A DNA stretch of 46,347 nt. Origin: Bryobacterales bacterium. Lineage in GTDB: Bacteria; Acidobacteriota; Terriglobia; Bryobacterales; Bryobacteraceae. The translations under genes and the position numbers were made by a program. The stretch spans positions 1 through 46,347 of the forward strand of contig PMUP01000013.1 of the NCBI GenBank assembly GCA_003166865.1, in the 5' to 3' direction. This document shows positions 1 to 8,035 of the stretch, piece by piece (the stretch's first letter is position 1; each line of letters starts with the position of its first letter). Under the pieces are notes generated by a model. The model ran no database searches, was not told where the DNA came from, and was given only the letters and a program-made list of their open reading frames with translations.

Positions 1-2345
1 GCTGCCGGGCTTTCGCTAATCACACTGCCGATCGGCACCGTGCTGCTAGATGCGTTGCTCGTCGTACCCACTACCAAACCCGCGGAAGTGATGGCGGTTG
101 TGGCCGCCGCTTGCGTTAGTCCCACCACGTTCGGCACGCTGAGCGTGCCAGTGCCAGCGAGCATGATGGTTTGTGGCGGGGCCGAAGGGCTCCAGTTGAG
201 CGCGTTGTCGGTGAAGACGGCGGTGCTCGTGAGCGGACCGGTACTCTGCGGCTCGAAGCTGAGGCTCAGATTGCAACCGGCTCCCGGCGCCAGGGCGAAG
301 CTGCTGGTGCAGTCCACCGGAGTGCCTGGGCCCGCGACCTGCATAAAATTCGGTCCCGTGACGGCCAGTCCGGGAGCAACGGCACCGAGCGGCTGGTTGC
401 CGATGTTTTGCGCGATAACCGATTGCGGGCTGTCGCTGGAGGTGCTGCCTACAGCGGTCGATGCGAAAGTCAACGATGGCGCCAGCGAGCGCAGCAGCTC
501 AATCACCCGGTTGTTGCCGGTATCCGCGATGAAGATATCGCCCGCTCCATCCACCGCCACGTCAGTCGGACTGCTCAGCCCGCTCGCCACTGTGATCTGG
601 GGACTTCCATCGGCGGGAAGTTCCACCACATTGTTGTTGCCGCTATCCACGATGAAGACATCTCCCGCGGCATCCACTGCTACCCCGACCGGTGCGGACA
701 GGCCGGTGGCCTCTAGCGTGGTCACTGTGCCACCGGGCGCGATCTTCACCACGTTTTTGGCGACGGAATCCACGATGAACAAATCGCCCGCGCCATCCAC
801 TGCCATACCTTGCGGACTAGACAAGGAGGGCACAACGGCCAATACAGGCGATTGCGTCGACTGAGAGTTTTCGACCGCCCCTAACTGCAATCCAGCGGGC
901 GAGACCAAGACCACTTGAGAAACAGCGGGTTCCGCGATGAGCACATCGCCCGCGCCATCCACCGCCACACCGGCGGGACCGGACAGCCCGCTGCCCACCG
1001 TTGTCTGGGCGCCGCCGCCGGCGGGAACCTCCAGTACCTGGTTGTTCCCGGAATCGGCGATGAAGACGTTGCCCGCACCATCCACCGCGACACCGCCCGG
1101 AGAGGACAGCCCGCTGGCCACCGTTTTCTGGGCGCCGCCGCCGGCGGGAACCTCTACGATCTGGCCGTTCGTGTCATCGACGATGAAGACGTCGCCTGCC
1201 GCATCCACTGCCACGCCCGTCGGCGCGAATCCGCTGGCCACCGTGACCTGCGCGCCAGGCATAAACGCCATGGCCGGTCCATTGCCGATGCCGGCGACCA
1301 GAGTGCCGGCCACAGCGTTTCCGGAGGAGTCCGTCAGACTGACCGAGCCCAGGCGCACACCGGGAGCCGTTGGGGCAAAGGTGACATTAGCCGCGCAGTT
1401 GCCCGAACTCCCGCTGCAAGTGGTACTGGCGAGAGTGAAATCCAGGTTGAGCGCGCCTTGTGTTACCACTTGTACCGGGTTGGCGCCGAGCGTAGTTCCA
1501 GCCGGCACGTTGAATTGCAGCGTCATTGTGGCGCTGCAAGGGGCGGGAGTGGTCTGTCCGTTAGGGCAGACGTTGGCGCCAGGCATGCCGGACATGACCA
1601 CGTTGGCAGAGGAGCCGCTGAGGACGGAAGTCCCGGGTGCCGGGCTCTGTCCGATCACAAAGCTGAGACCGAAAGGGAAACTGCCGGCAGGAACGCCGTT
1701 GAACGCGTATGTCACACTCCCGAGGAGCTGACCCAAATTAGAGAGTATACTTTCGGCTGCTGCCAGCGTCTGCCCCACCAAGTTTTGCACCACTTCTAGG
1801 ACCGGCGGGGGAGAACCGGGGGAACCGGGGAGGGCGGGGGGAAGTACTAGGAAGGGCCCACCATAACTACTGTTGGCACAATTGTGATACAAATCGCCGC
1901 GAAACTGGGTATATGCGTCTTTTTCAATCAATGAACAATACACCCGACCTTTAAGATTACCCGATGCATCATACCCTGAAATGGAATACCTACCGAGTTG
2001 GCAATTTGGGGTAGAACTTGTAGCACATTGACTTGGGGGATAGCAGTCACTAGCAGGGCTAGCGCCGCTGTAACAACTGCTATATTTAGTAACCCCATTA
2101 ACCGAGAAAGGGTAACCGAAATAAGTCAGGGGGTCGTCGATGTTCGAAGGTTGACATTCACTATTTATATCTACAGTACTATAATAAACCCCATTCATCC
2201 CGTTGAAACAGTGGGAGTACGTTATTCCGCCGACTGTGCAGGAAGTCGCCGTTCGGGGACATAGCGAACAATCCGCGAACGCCGGAAGGGTCGAAAAGCT
2301 GATCAACGCAAAAACCAATAGCACCGTCGCTCGGAAACTCTTCAT
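1..2345 (-). CDS. Secreted NHL-repeat protein with PASTA-like and choice-of-anchor domains (3' end beyond window)
   Basis: The frame opens at an ATG (2343-2345) with AGGAGG seven bases upstream and stays open for 781 codons to the left edge, so the C-terminus is missing. Residues 1-24 form a signal peptide ending in AFA. Residues 25-140 are cysteine-rich and unlike anything I recognise. About 185-248 resembles a PASTA domain (NLVGQTLAAAESIL). A short Ig-like segment follows, then about six NHL repeats at roughly 365-612, each with a core like GVAVDGAGNVFIADSGNN. Residues 612-735 read like an ASH/choice-of-anchor D domain, and a second PASTA-like unit (GLTQAAATTAITSAGL) starts before the edge. 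NHL repeats form beta-propellers used for binding; no catalytic residues are evident. An exported or cell-surface binding protein is likely, its ligand unknown. The long plus-strand frames opposite it are shadows. Confidence 0.85.
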   Translation of the reverse strand, partial: MKSFRATVLLVFALISFSTLPAFADCSLCPRTATSCTVGGITYSHCFNGMNGVYYSTVDINSECQPSNIDDPLTYFGYPFSVNGVTKYSSCYSGASPASDCYPPSQCATSSTPNCQLGRYSISGYDASGNLKGRVYCSLIEKDAYTQFRGDLYHNCANSSYGGPFLVLPPALPGSPGSPPPVLEVVQNLVGQTLAAAESILSNLGQLLGSVTYAFNGVPAGSFPFGLSFVIGQSPAPGTSVLSGSSANVVMSGMPGANVCPNGQTTPAPCSATMTLQFNVPAGTTLGANPVQVVTQGALNLDFTLASTTCSGSSGNCAANVTFAPTAPGVRLGSVSLTDSSGNAVAGTLVAGIGNGPAMAFMPGAQVTVASGFAPTGVAVDAAGDVFIVDDTNGQIVEVPAGGGAQKTVASGLSSPGGVAVDGAGNVFIADSGNNQVLEVPAGGGAQTTVGSGLSGPAGVAVDGAGDVLIAEPAVSQVVLVSPAGLQLGAVENSQSTQSPVLAVVPSLSSPQGMAVDGAGDLFIVDSVAKNVVKIAPGGTVTTLEATGLSAPVGVAVDAAGDVFIVDSGNNNVVELPADGSPQITVASGLSSPTDVAVDGAGDIFIADTGNNRVIELLRSLAPSLTFASTAVGSTSSDSPQSVIAQNIGNQPLGAVAPGLAVTGPNFMQVAGPGTPVDCTSSFALAPGAGCNLSLSFEPQSTGPLTSTAVFTDNALNWSPSAPPQTIMLAGTGTLSVPNVVGLTQAAATTAITSAGLVVGTTSNASSSTVPIGSVISESPA

Positions 2346-2877
2346 TTGCTACCTCCTAGCCCGGACGTATCGGGCCTTCGGTGGAATTCATCCCGCGGCC
2401 GGGATCGCTTCCGGCCTGCCTTTAATGGCCTCAAGGTCGCTCGAAACCCTGATCGCAATTCTGGGTTCAGGACCGACCTGGTGCAGAATACTTCACTGGC
2501 CTCGCATTGCCTCATTGGCGTCTTTGACCTGTTTGAATCTGGATCTCCCTTTGATCGCCTTCAACCTAACTAAGCGGAAGCGGAGGACAAGAAACCGCAG
2601 GGAGTGCAAACTTTTTTTGGTTAGGAGATTCGGAAGCAGTCGATACTGAGACGTTGAACAATATCGGCCGGCGGTTTCCTGGACCAGCACCGGATGGTCG
2701 CCCGGCTCACTGACCAAACCCCGCGCCCAATGTAGCTGCCCAGGCCTACGAAGCTCTGGCTGAAAGATTGTATTGCAACTACGCGAGATCAGCATTACAG
2801 TCTGTAATGGCGCCCGGTAGCTTCACTGGGTCGGCAGGGAGTTATCTCTATGTTCGAGCGGAAGGACATAAACGGTT
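2346..2877. other. Intergenic region, no gene recognised
   Basis: About 530 bases lie between the divergent NHL-protein and DsbA-like genes. Frames of 75-148 codons occur on both strands, but none has a convincing ribosome binding site or a recognisable family. A run of T sits at about 2612 without a clear stem. The promoters for both divergent genes should lie here, but I see no strong -35/-10 pair. Confidence 0.5.
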
Positions 2878-3696
2878 ATGAATCAAGTCTGTCTAAGAGT
2901 ACTGGGCCATGTGGGCCATGTGGCCTTCGTATCTGCAAGTCTTCTATTGATCCCTACGGCTTTCGGCTCATCAGACGATGAGCTGCGGCAATTACGGAAG
3001 GAAGTCGATGCACTCCGATCGAGTCAGAAGGAGATCCAGAAAAACGTTCAGATCATAAAAGACATCCTCATGGGCAAGCAGGCGCCCCTCGAGGACGTCT
3101 TCATCGGCATCGCCGGCGCTCCGGATATGGGGGAAAAAACGGCCAAAGTGACGATCGTCGAGTTTTCCGACTATCAATGCCCATTCTGCGGCAGGTATGC
3201 GACCCAAACGATGTCTCAGGTGCTCGATGATTACGTGAAAACCGGGAAAGTACACTATGTGTTCCGCAATTTCCCGTTGGAGCAGATTCATCCGTTTGCG
3301 GAAAAGGCCGCTGAGGCTGCCGCTTGCGCCGGCGATCAAGGCAAATATTGGGAAGCGCATGATCGGTTCTTCAAGAACCAGAGCGCTTTGGATGCCAAGG
3401 GGATGGCGGGGCACGCCGCCGTACTTGGCTTAGATTCCGCGAAATTTCAGGATTGTCTTACCAGCGGCAAGTACGCCGCCCAGGTAAAGTCCGATGTTGC
3501 TGAAGGCCAGAAATCCAACGTGCGCGGAACGCCGGCTTTCTTCTTCGGAACAGACGTGAAAGATTCGAAGCTGCATGCGGTGAAGTTCTTGAGCGGTGCG
3601 GTGCCGTACGACAAATTCAAAGAAGTCATTGACGGTTTACTGAACCCTCTCAAAGAGGATGACAATAAGGAAAAGGGGGGCGGCGGGGGCCAGTGA
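2878..3696 (+). CDS. DsbA-like exported thiol-disulfide oxidoreductase
   Basis: This 272-residue protein begins with a hydrophobic export signal (about 12-30). A charged heptad-like segment (about 32-65) may form a short coiled coil. A thioredoxin/DsbA-type domain follows, with the active site C101-P-F-C104 after the strand VTIVEFSDYQ. The cis-proline loop is RGTPAFFF, with Pro219. It matches the Thioredoxin_4 (DsbA/BdbD-like) family, which catalyses disulfide formation or exchange outside the cytoplasm. The C-terminus ends in a Lys/Glu stretch and a glycine run. GGAAGGA lies about ten bases before the ATG. No DsbB/VKOR partner is nearby, so whether it acts as an oxidase or isomerase cannot be told. 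It stands alone, divergent from the NHL gene. Confidence 0.88.
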   Translation: MNQVCLRVLGHVGHVAFVSASLLLIPTAFGSSDDELRQLRKEVDALRSSQKEIQKNVQIIKDILMGKQAPLEDVFIGIAGAPDMGEKTAKVTIVEFSDYQCPFCGRYATQTMSQVLDDYVKTGKVHYVFRNFPLEQIHPFAEKAAEAAACAGDQGKYWEAHDRFFKNQSALDAKGMAGHAAVLGLDSAKFQDCLTSGKYAAQVKSDVAEGQKSNVRGTPAFFFGTDVKDSKLHAVKFLSGAVPYDKFKEVIDGLLNPLKEDDNKEKGGGGGQ

Positions 3697-4031
3697 CGGT
3701 CCGCCCGACGAGGTTGGGACCGCCACGCCTGGGCTGGCGGTCATCAGCAGAGATCCTGGCCCGTCTCGGGAGTGCGCAAGAGCGCGCCCGCACCGGTCCA
3801 GGATGCGATCGATCTTATGGATCTTCACCAGCCGGGCGGCAGGTTTCTTCCTAGTGCAACCAAGGCACGAAAAACAGCGTTTCCTAAAGTTTGGTGCTGA
3901 AATCCGCAGTCTGGCGGGACGGACAGCTGCGCACCGAGTTCGAAGATCCGTTTGAGAATTTGAGGCGCTCGAACCGTCTAAGTAGAACGAAACAAAAGGA
4001 GAACGGGGCCGCCGTTTCCGAAAGTCAAGAT

Positions 4032-4056
4032 TGGCTCCCCCGGCTTGGATTCGAAC
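4032..4056 (-). pseudogene. tRNA 3'-end-like remnant (T arm and acceptor)
   Basis: Read on the minus strand these 25 bases contain a T-loop (GTTCGAATCC) followed by GCCGGGGGAGCCA, the form of a tRNA 3' end with encoded CCA, apart from one extra A in the T stem. The 5' T-stem half does not pair well and no D arm precedes it. It is not a working tRNA. It resembles tRNA-Asn 3' ends, and it could be a leftover attachment site. A chance match is possible. Confidence 0.4.
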
Positions 4057-4140
4057 TTTGGTTAACGCCTCCAGAACTCCTGGTAGCCCTCCTTGGAAAA
4101 GTTCTCGGCCAGGATCGCCAAAACGCGCGGTCCCGTTCAC

Positions 4141-4252
4141 CGTATCAGAACCGTATCATAACCAATCGATTTCTGGCTGTTTGGGTTGTTAGCTGAGCGA
4201 AAGCAAACTCCCCATATTGTTGAAAACCAAAGAACAGGATATAAGCGTTGGA
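4141..4252 (+). repeat. Direct repeat copy A (left of TA cassette)
   Basis: The copy starts with two tandem 11-mers (CGTATCAGAAC, CGTATCATAAC). It then shares a block with copy B around CGAAAGCAAACTCCCCATAT and further islands of identity up to GTTGGA. Copies A and B lie in the same orientation about 950 bases apart and bracket the toxin-antitoxin genes. Short tandem sites like these can be arm-type binding sites for tyrosine integrases, but that role is inferred. Confidence 0.65.
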
Positions 4253-4290
4253 GCCAAAAGAAACAAGCTGCTTCCTTCACACGCAAACGG

Positions 4291-4734
4291 TTACGACACA
4301 TCGCGCAACATCGAAAGCAGTTCAACATCCGTTAGGATTTGGATACCGTGTTCGCTACAACTCTTGAGGACCGTTCGGTGATGAAAGTGCCGGTCTAGCG
4401 TGAATAGGACATCCGCTCGTCCAGACAACGCAGTCTCCAACACGGGATCATCTTCTTGGTCGTTGGGAACTAGCCTTGAGCCAGTCTGCGGATTAGCCAA
4501 CTCCGCGAAATCCTGGAGAGCCTGCGTGTATTGCTCGATGTCGAGCCGCGTGAGCGGCCAGATGGCTTGCAACCGCGAATGATTCAAAACTCGCTCAGTT
4601 TCACGCAATAGAAACGGCGACAAAACTAGCACATGATCTGCCGATTCCAAGATCGTAAGCAGCAGCCTCCGTGCCACGCCTTTTGAGTGTGGATTGGCTC
4701 GCGCGAGAATGTTCGTGTCGAGAACGATCCTCAT
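4291..4734 (-). CDS. PIN-domain toxin (ribonuclease) of a type II TA pair
   Basis: This 147-residue protein opens with MRIVLDTNILARA, the first PIN-domain acidic motif (Asp6, Asn8). Glu46 lies in the LLRETERVL helix. The C-terminal acidic cluster follows, NDQEDDPVLETALSGRAD, then VLFTLDRHF. It matches the PIN_3 group often annotated as the putative toxin component of a TA system (COG1569). PIN proteins are Mg-dependent RNases neutralised by a cognate antitoxin. Its ATG overlaps the antitoxin stop by four bases (ATGA), so the two are translationally coupled with the antitoxin first. All the acidic residues expected are present, so the toxin looks intact. The RNA target is unknown. Confidence 0.87.
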   Translation of the reverse strand: MRIVLDTNILARANPHSKGVARRLLLTILESADHVLVLSPFLLRETERVLNHSRLQAIWPLTRLDIEQYTQALQDFAELANPQTGSRLVPNDQEDDPVLETALSGRADVLFTLDRHFHHRTVLKSCSEHGIQILTDVELLSMLRDVS

Positions 4735-5009
4735 GTCCGCCGGGGGCGGATAGAATTCATCGCTTCATCGACCGCGTTATCGACCTCTCCTTCAGCGACG
4801 TCCTGCGCCTTAAGAGCGAGTTGGTCTAGAGCGCCCCTCAAACGTTCAGCACTTGCGCGGCGCGCCTCACCTGAGGGAGCAGGATGGGGATCGAGAGCCA
4901 TGATGCTCACTTGTTCGTCATCACGCAAACTACGCCCGAGTAAGTTTTCTACTGCGCTCCTTGCTGAAGCCGGGAGATCTCGCGCCAAGTTGATCGAGAC
5001 GTTTTCCAT
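4731..5009 (-). CDS. Putative antitoxin upstream of PIN toxin
   Basis: This 92-residue protein, rich in Ala, Arg and Glu, ends four bases inside the toxin start. Its first part (INLARDLPASARSAVENLLG) resembles the short N-terminal segment of antitoxins paired with COG1569-type PIN toxins. The rest is helical and charged, fitting a flexible toxin-binding tail. No clear ribbon-helix-helix or AbrB motif is visible, so the call rests mainly on gene order, size and overlap. The operon promoter should lie at 5010-5093; such pairs are usually self-repressed, but I see no obvious operator palindrome. Confidence 0.7.
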   Translation of the reverse strand: MENVSINLARDLPASARSAVENLLGRSLRDDEQVSIMALDPHPAPSGEARRASAERLRGALDQLALKAQDVAEGEVDNAVDEAMNSIRPRRT

Positions 5010-5093
5010 CGCGGACTCTCAGTATTAATTCTAACCGCAGCGCTCGCCCCGAGTCGGCGGGGTCGTGCGAAATTCCCGATCGTAGGGTCTTAC

Positions 5094-5216
5094 TGTATCA
5101 AAACTGTATCAAAACCCCATCTCATCTGCCTGTTGGAGATCCTGAATCGGCGAAAGCAGATTCCCCAAGTTGTTAATAAGACAAAGAATCGAAATGAAGG
5201 AATGTAATCCTTGGAA
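5094..5216 (+). repeat. Direct repeat copy B (right of TA cassette)
   Basis: The copy starts with two exact tandem 11-mers, TGTATCAAAAC at 5094-5104 and 5105-5115. It shares with copy A the block around CGAAAGCAGATTCCCCAAGT (5151-5170), the following TTGTTA and CAAAGAA words, and a final CTTGGA. About ten bases later the broken tRNA-Arg begins, so the repeat abuts the point where the tRNA was cut. This favours a mobile-element end or attachment site. Confidence 0.65.
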
Positions 5217-5226
5217 CGCCGGAGTG

Positions 5227-5268
5227 CGCTTAGGAGGCGACCGCTCTATCCATCTGAGCTACGTCCCC
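5227..5268 (-). pseudogene. Truncated tRNA-Arg(CCU), 5' half only
   Basis: Read on the minus strand from 5268, the sequence gives an acceptor strand GGGGACG, TA, a D arm (GCTC...GAGC) and an anticodon arm with loop CTCCTAA, anticodon CCU (5232-5234). After GCG the match to a tRNA stops. The expected closing of the anticodon stem, the variable loop, the T arm and CGTCCCC are missing from the next 200 bases. The tRNA is therefore broken within the anticodon arm, a known target of tyrosine integrases. Confidence 0.7.
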
Positions 5269-5340
5269 ACGGGCACTTAAATGGACACTTCGATTCTATC
5301 AATCGATTCCGGTGGCGATTCCGGTGGCGATCCCGCCCGC

Positions 5341-6765
5341 CTACCGCGCCCCCGTCAGCGCCTTCAAATACCGGTAGTAAAATTCCACGCCGTCATAGAA
5401 CGACTTCTCCGGCACGCGCTCATCCTTGCCATGCGCCCGCACATCGTCCTGGTCCAGCGCGACGCCTGAAATTCCGTAGCTCGGTATCCCCGCCGCGATC
5501 GTGTACACGCTGTCCGACGCGCCCGTCTCCATTTCCGGAATCACCGGCGCGCTCGGCCACATCGAATCCGCCACCCGCTCCAGCGGCTGCATTACTTCCG
5601 CCGGCGGCAATAGGGCTGCGAAGGCCTTCGTCGCGGGCGCGCGATCCAAAACATGACCCGAATTGTCCACATACTTCACGATAATTTTCGGATCGGCGAA
5701 GATCCGAATCAACTCCTGCCGAACCTCTTCCGTCGCGTGACCCGGTATTATGCGGCAGTTCACGTTCGCTTGCGCCTGCTGCGGCAGCGCGTTGTTCGCA
5801 TGCCCGGCGCTCAGGCGCGTGGCCACACAAGTGGTGCGCATCAGCGAATTGAATCGAGCATCGTTGGAAAGCCGCGCGATCGCTTCCGTATCCGGTGGAG
5901 TTCCCAGGATCGCTTTCATATCGGCGGCCGTCTGCCCCGATTCCAGCGCCGCGCGCCGCTCGAAATACATGCGCGTGATCGGATTCAGTTCGAACGGAAA
6001 CGGTGCATGCTCCAGGCGCGAGAGAGCATCCGCGATATGGTAGATCGCATTGTCGGGAACCGGCAGCGAACTGTGACCGCCCGGGTTGGTGGCATCAAGT
6101 TCGAAATCGGCGTACAGTTTCTCGTTCGCCTCCACGTCCACGTTCAGCGGCTTGCCTTTCACCGTGGTGACGCCGCCCGCATCCGGATTCAAAGCGTACG
6201 CGGCATCCACCAGCTCCCGATGATTCTTCAGCAGCCAGTCGACCCCGTTCGACTTCCCGCCCTCTTCATCGGCCGTCAGCGCCAGGATGATGTCTCGATC
6301 CGGCTGGTATCCCTCGCGTTTGAAGCGAATGAAGGTGGTCACCAGGATGGCGTCGCTAACCTTCATATCCTGAGTGCCGCGTCCGTAGAAATAGCCGGCC
6401 TTTTCGACGAACTGAAACGGATCGGTGGTCCAATCCTCGCGCCGCGCTTCCACCACATCCAAATGACCGATGATCAGGATCGGCTTCAGGCCCGCGGTCC
6501 CGGTTCCGCGATATCGCGCCACCATATTGCCCTTGCGGTCGTTGGGTCCCAGCACTTTGACGTCTTCGGCGGCGAACCCGGCGGTGAGCAGCCGCTTGGC
6601 CATCGCTTCAGCTGCGACAGTGGTGCTGCCAACCGAATCGGTGGTATTGATTTCGATGAGCTGCTGAAAGATGTCGCGCGCCAGCTTGCGGGTTACTTCA
6701 TCCAGCGGCGCGGCTCCGAGCGAGCCCAGAAGAAGAAGTAAGGCCGCAAAACGCAGTTTGTTCAT
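5341..6765 (-). CDS. Exported M20-family metallopeptidase
   Basis: The 474-residue protein starts with a short signal peptide (MNKLRFAALLLLLGSLGAAP). It carries the M20 zinc signatures: GHLDVV (first ligand His and catalytic Asp), a GRGTQDMK motif with bridging Asp, and TADEEGG with catalytic Glu and ligand Glu. NPDAGG follows and a C-terminal ligand region has DQDDVRAHGKDERV, with the last His. A dimerisation/lid domain lies between (about 220-345, GGHSSLPVPDNAIY). The length and order fit the M20 carboxypeptidase/PM20D1-like branch, which hydrolyses peptide or N-acyl amino acid bonds. It lies eight bases downstream of purD on the same strand and may be cotranscribed, though no functional link is evident. 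The substrate is unknown. Confidence 0.9.
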   Translation of the reverse strand: MNKLRFAALLLLLGSLGAAPLDEVTRKLARDIFQQLIEINTTDSVGSTTVAAEAMAKRLLTAGFAAEDVKVLGPNDRKGNMVARYRGTGTAGLKPILIIGHLDVVEARREDWTTDPFQFVEKAGYFYGRGTQDMKVSDAILVTTFIRFKREGYQPDRDIILALTADEEGGKSNGVDWLLKNHRELVDAAYALNPDAGGVTTVKGKPLNVDVEANEKLYADFELDATNPGGHSSLPVPDNAIYHIADALSRLEHAPFPFELNPITRMYFERRAALESGQTAADMKAILGTPPDTEAIARLSNDARFNSLMRTTCVATRLSAGHANNALPQQAQANVNCRIIPGHATEEVRQELIRIFADPKIIVKYVDNSGHVLDRAPATKAFAALLPPAEVMQPLERVADSMWPSAPVIPEMETGASDSVYTIAAGIPSYGISGVALDQDDVRAHGKDERVPEKSFYDGVEFYYRYLKALTGAR

Positions 6766-6773
6766 GCCCGATC

Positions 6774-8000
6774 TTACCAGCGCTTGAGGCCCTTCTGCCC
6801 GATGTCCTTGCGATAGTGCATGCCATCGAAGTGGATCTTGCGAACTTCCCCATACGTGTTGCTCATCGCCAGCTCGAGAGTGGCTCCGCTCGCGGTTACG
6901 CCCAAAACGCGGCCGCCGGATGTGACCAGGACATTCTTATCTAGTTTTGTTCCGGCGTGAAACACTGTCGCTTCCTGAACCTGATCCAGCCCCGTGATCC
7001 GATCGCCCGTTCGCACCGATCCCGGATATCCGGCCCCCGCCAGCACCACGCACACCGAAGGATCTGTCTTCCAATCCAAAGGTGTTTCGTCCAGCGAGCC
7101 GTGCGCCGCCGCGAAGAGCGGCTCCACAAAATCCGACGCCATGCGGTGCATCAGCGCTTGCGTCTCCGGATCCCCCAGGCGCGCGTTGAACTCCACCACC
7201 TTCGGGCCCTGCGCGGTCATCATCAGGCCGGCGTAAAGAAAGCCGGTGAAGGGCATGCCTTCGGAACGCATCTGCGCGATCGCCGGCCGGATCACTTGCG
7301 CCATGACCAGCGCCTGCCGAAATTCGCTGAGAATGCGCCCATCGCAGTACGCCCCCATGCCTCCTGTGTTCGGACCCTGGTCGCCATCATTCACCGTCTT
7401 GTGATCCTGCGCCGGCTCGAGCGCCAGCACGTTGACGCCATCGCTCAGCACGATAAAGCTGACCTCTTCGCCAACCAGGAATTCTTCGAGCACCAAACTG
7501 GCGGCCCCAAGGTGTTCGATGGCCCGGCGCGCCTCTTCGTGCGTGTGCGCGATGATCACGCCTTTGCCCGCCGCCAGCCCATCGGCTTTGATCACCACCG
7601 GCAGATCAAACTCGAGCAGCGCGTCGCGAGCCTCGTCGGCGCTGGTCACGGCGGCAAATCGCGCCGTTGGAATCCCCGCGCGCAACATCAGCTCTTTAGC
7701 GAATGCTTTGCTGGATTCCAGCCGTGCCGCGGCCGCTGTTGGACCCACGATCCGGCGCCCTTTCGCGCGAAATTGATCCACGATCCCAGCCGCCAGCGGG
7801 GTCTCCGGCCCAACCACCGTTAGATCGGCATCCATCGATTCGGCCGCTGCCAGATAGTCCGTCGTCGCGAGGCACGTCGCTACCTGTGCGATCCCCGGAT
7901 TCCCCGGCGCCGCGTACAGCGCGGATATCTTCGGACTCTGCGCCAGCTTCCAGCACAGCGCGTGTTCGCGGCCGCCCGAGCCCACTACCAAGATTTTCAT
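6774..8000 (-). CDS. purD: Phosphoribosylamine-glycine ligase (PurD)
   Basis: This 408-residue enzyme catalyses ATP-dependent joining of glycine to phosphoribosylamine, the second step of purine synthesis. The N-terminus (MKILVVGSGGREHALCWKL) is the classic PurD signature. The ATP-grasp region holds KADGLAAGKGV, EEFLVGEEVSF, the DHKTVNDGDQGPNTGGMGAY loop and FNARLGDPETQ. The length is slightly below the usual 420-430. It reads divergently from mnmG with only 35 bases between the two starts. The M20 peptidase gene follows at eight bases. Other pur genes are not in the window. Confidence 0.97.
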   Translation of the reverse strand: MKILVVGSGGREHALCWKLAQSPKISALYAAPGNPGIAQVATCLATTDYLAAAESMDADLTVVGPETPLAAGIVDQFRAKGRRIVGPTAAAARLESSKAFAKELMLRAGIPTARFAAVTSADEARDALLEFDLPVVIKADGLAAGKGVIIAHTHEEARRAIEHLGAASLVLEEFLVGEEVSFIVLSDGVNVLALEPAQDHKTVNDGDQGPNTGGMGAYCDGRILSEFRQALVMAQVIRPAIAQMRSEGMPFTGFLYAGLMMTAQGPKVVEFNARLGDPETQALMHRMASDFVEPLFAAAHGSLDETPLDWKTDPSVCVVLAGAGYPGSVRTGDRITGLDQVQEATVFHAGTKLDKNVLVTSGGRVLGVTASGATLELAMSNTYGEVRKIHFDGMHYRKDIGQKGLKRW

Positions 8001-8035
8001 TGTGGTAAATCGAAGTATGCCACACTGAAAATGCC

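Larger units (their letters stand above)
3697..4290. other. Decayed intergenic region with gene and tRNA debris
   Basis: No intact gene is visible in these 590 bases. On the minus strand at about 4064-4127 one frame reads like a natural C-terminus (AILAENFSKEGYQEFWRR then stop) but is closed by a stop a few codons upstream, which suggests a truncated gene. A tRNA-like 3' end and repeat copy A, listed separately, also lie here. The pattern fits old insertion and deletion beside the toxin-antitoxin genes. Confidence 0.45.

Noticed and set aside
40-1799. Long plus-strand open frames opposite the NHL-repeat gene
   Set aside because: The minus strand encodes a signal peptide and six clear NHL repeats in one unbroken frame; the plus frames only mirror its repeats.
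2493-2795. 100-codon minus-strand open frame in the intergenic region
   Set aside because: It has no ribosome binding site, no recognisable domain and unusual composition.
5160-5268. Group I intron in the tRNA-Arg(CCU) anticodon loop
   Set aside because: Such introns exist in this tRNA in other bacteria, but no 3' exon with a T arm or CGTCCCC follows within 200 bases, so truncation fits better.
4032-5268. The two tRNA pieces as halves of one split tRNA
   Set aside because: The 5' acceptor GGGGACG does not pair with the 3' piece ending CGGGGGAG; they come from different tRNAs.
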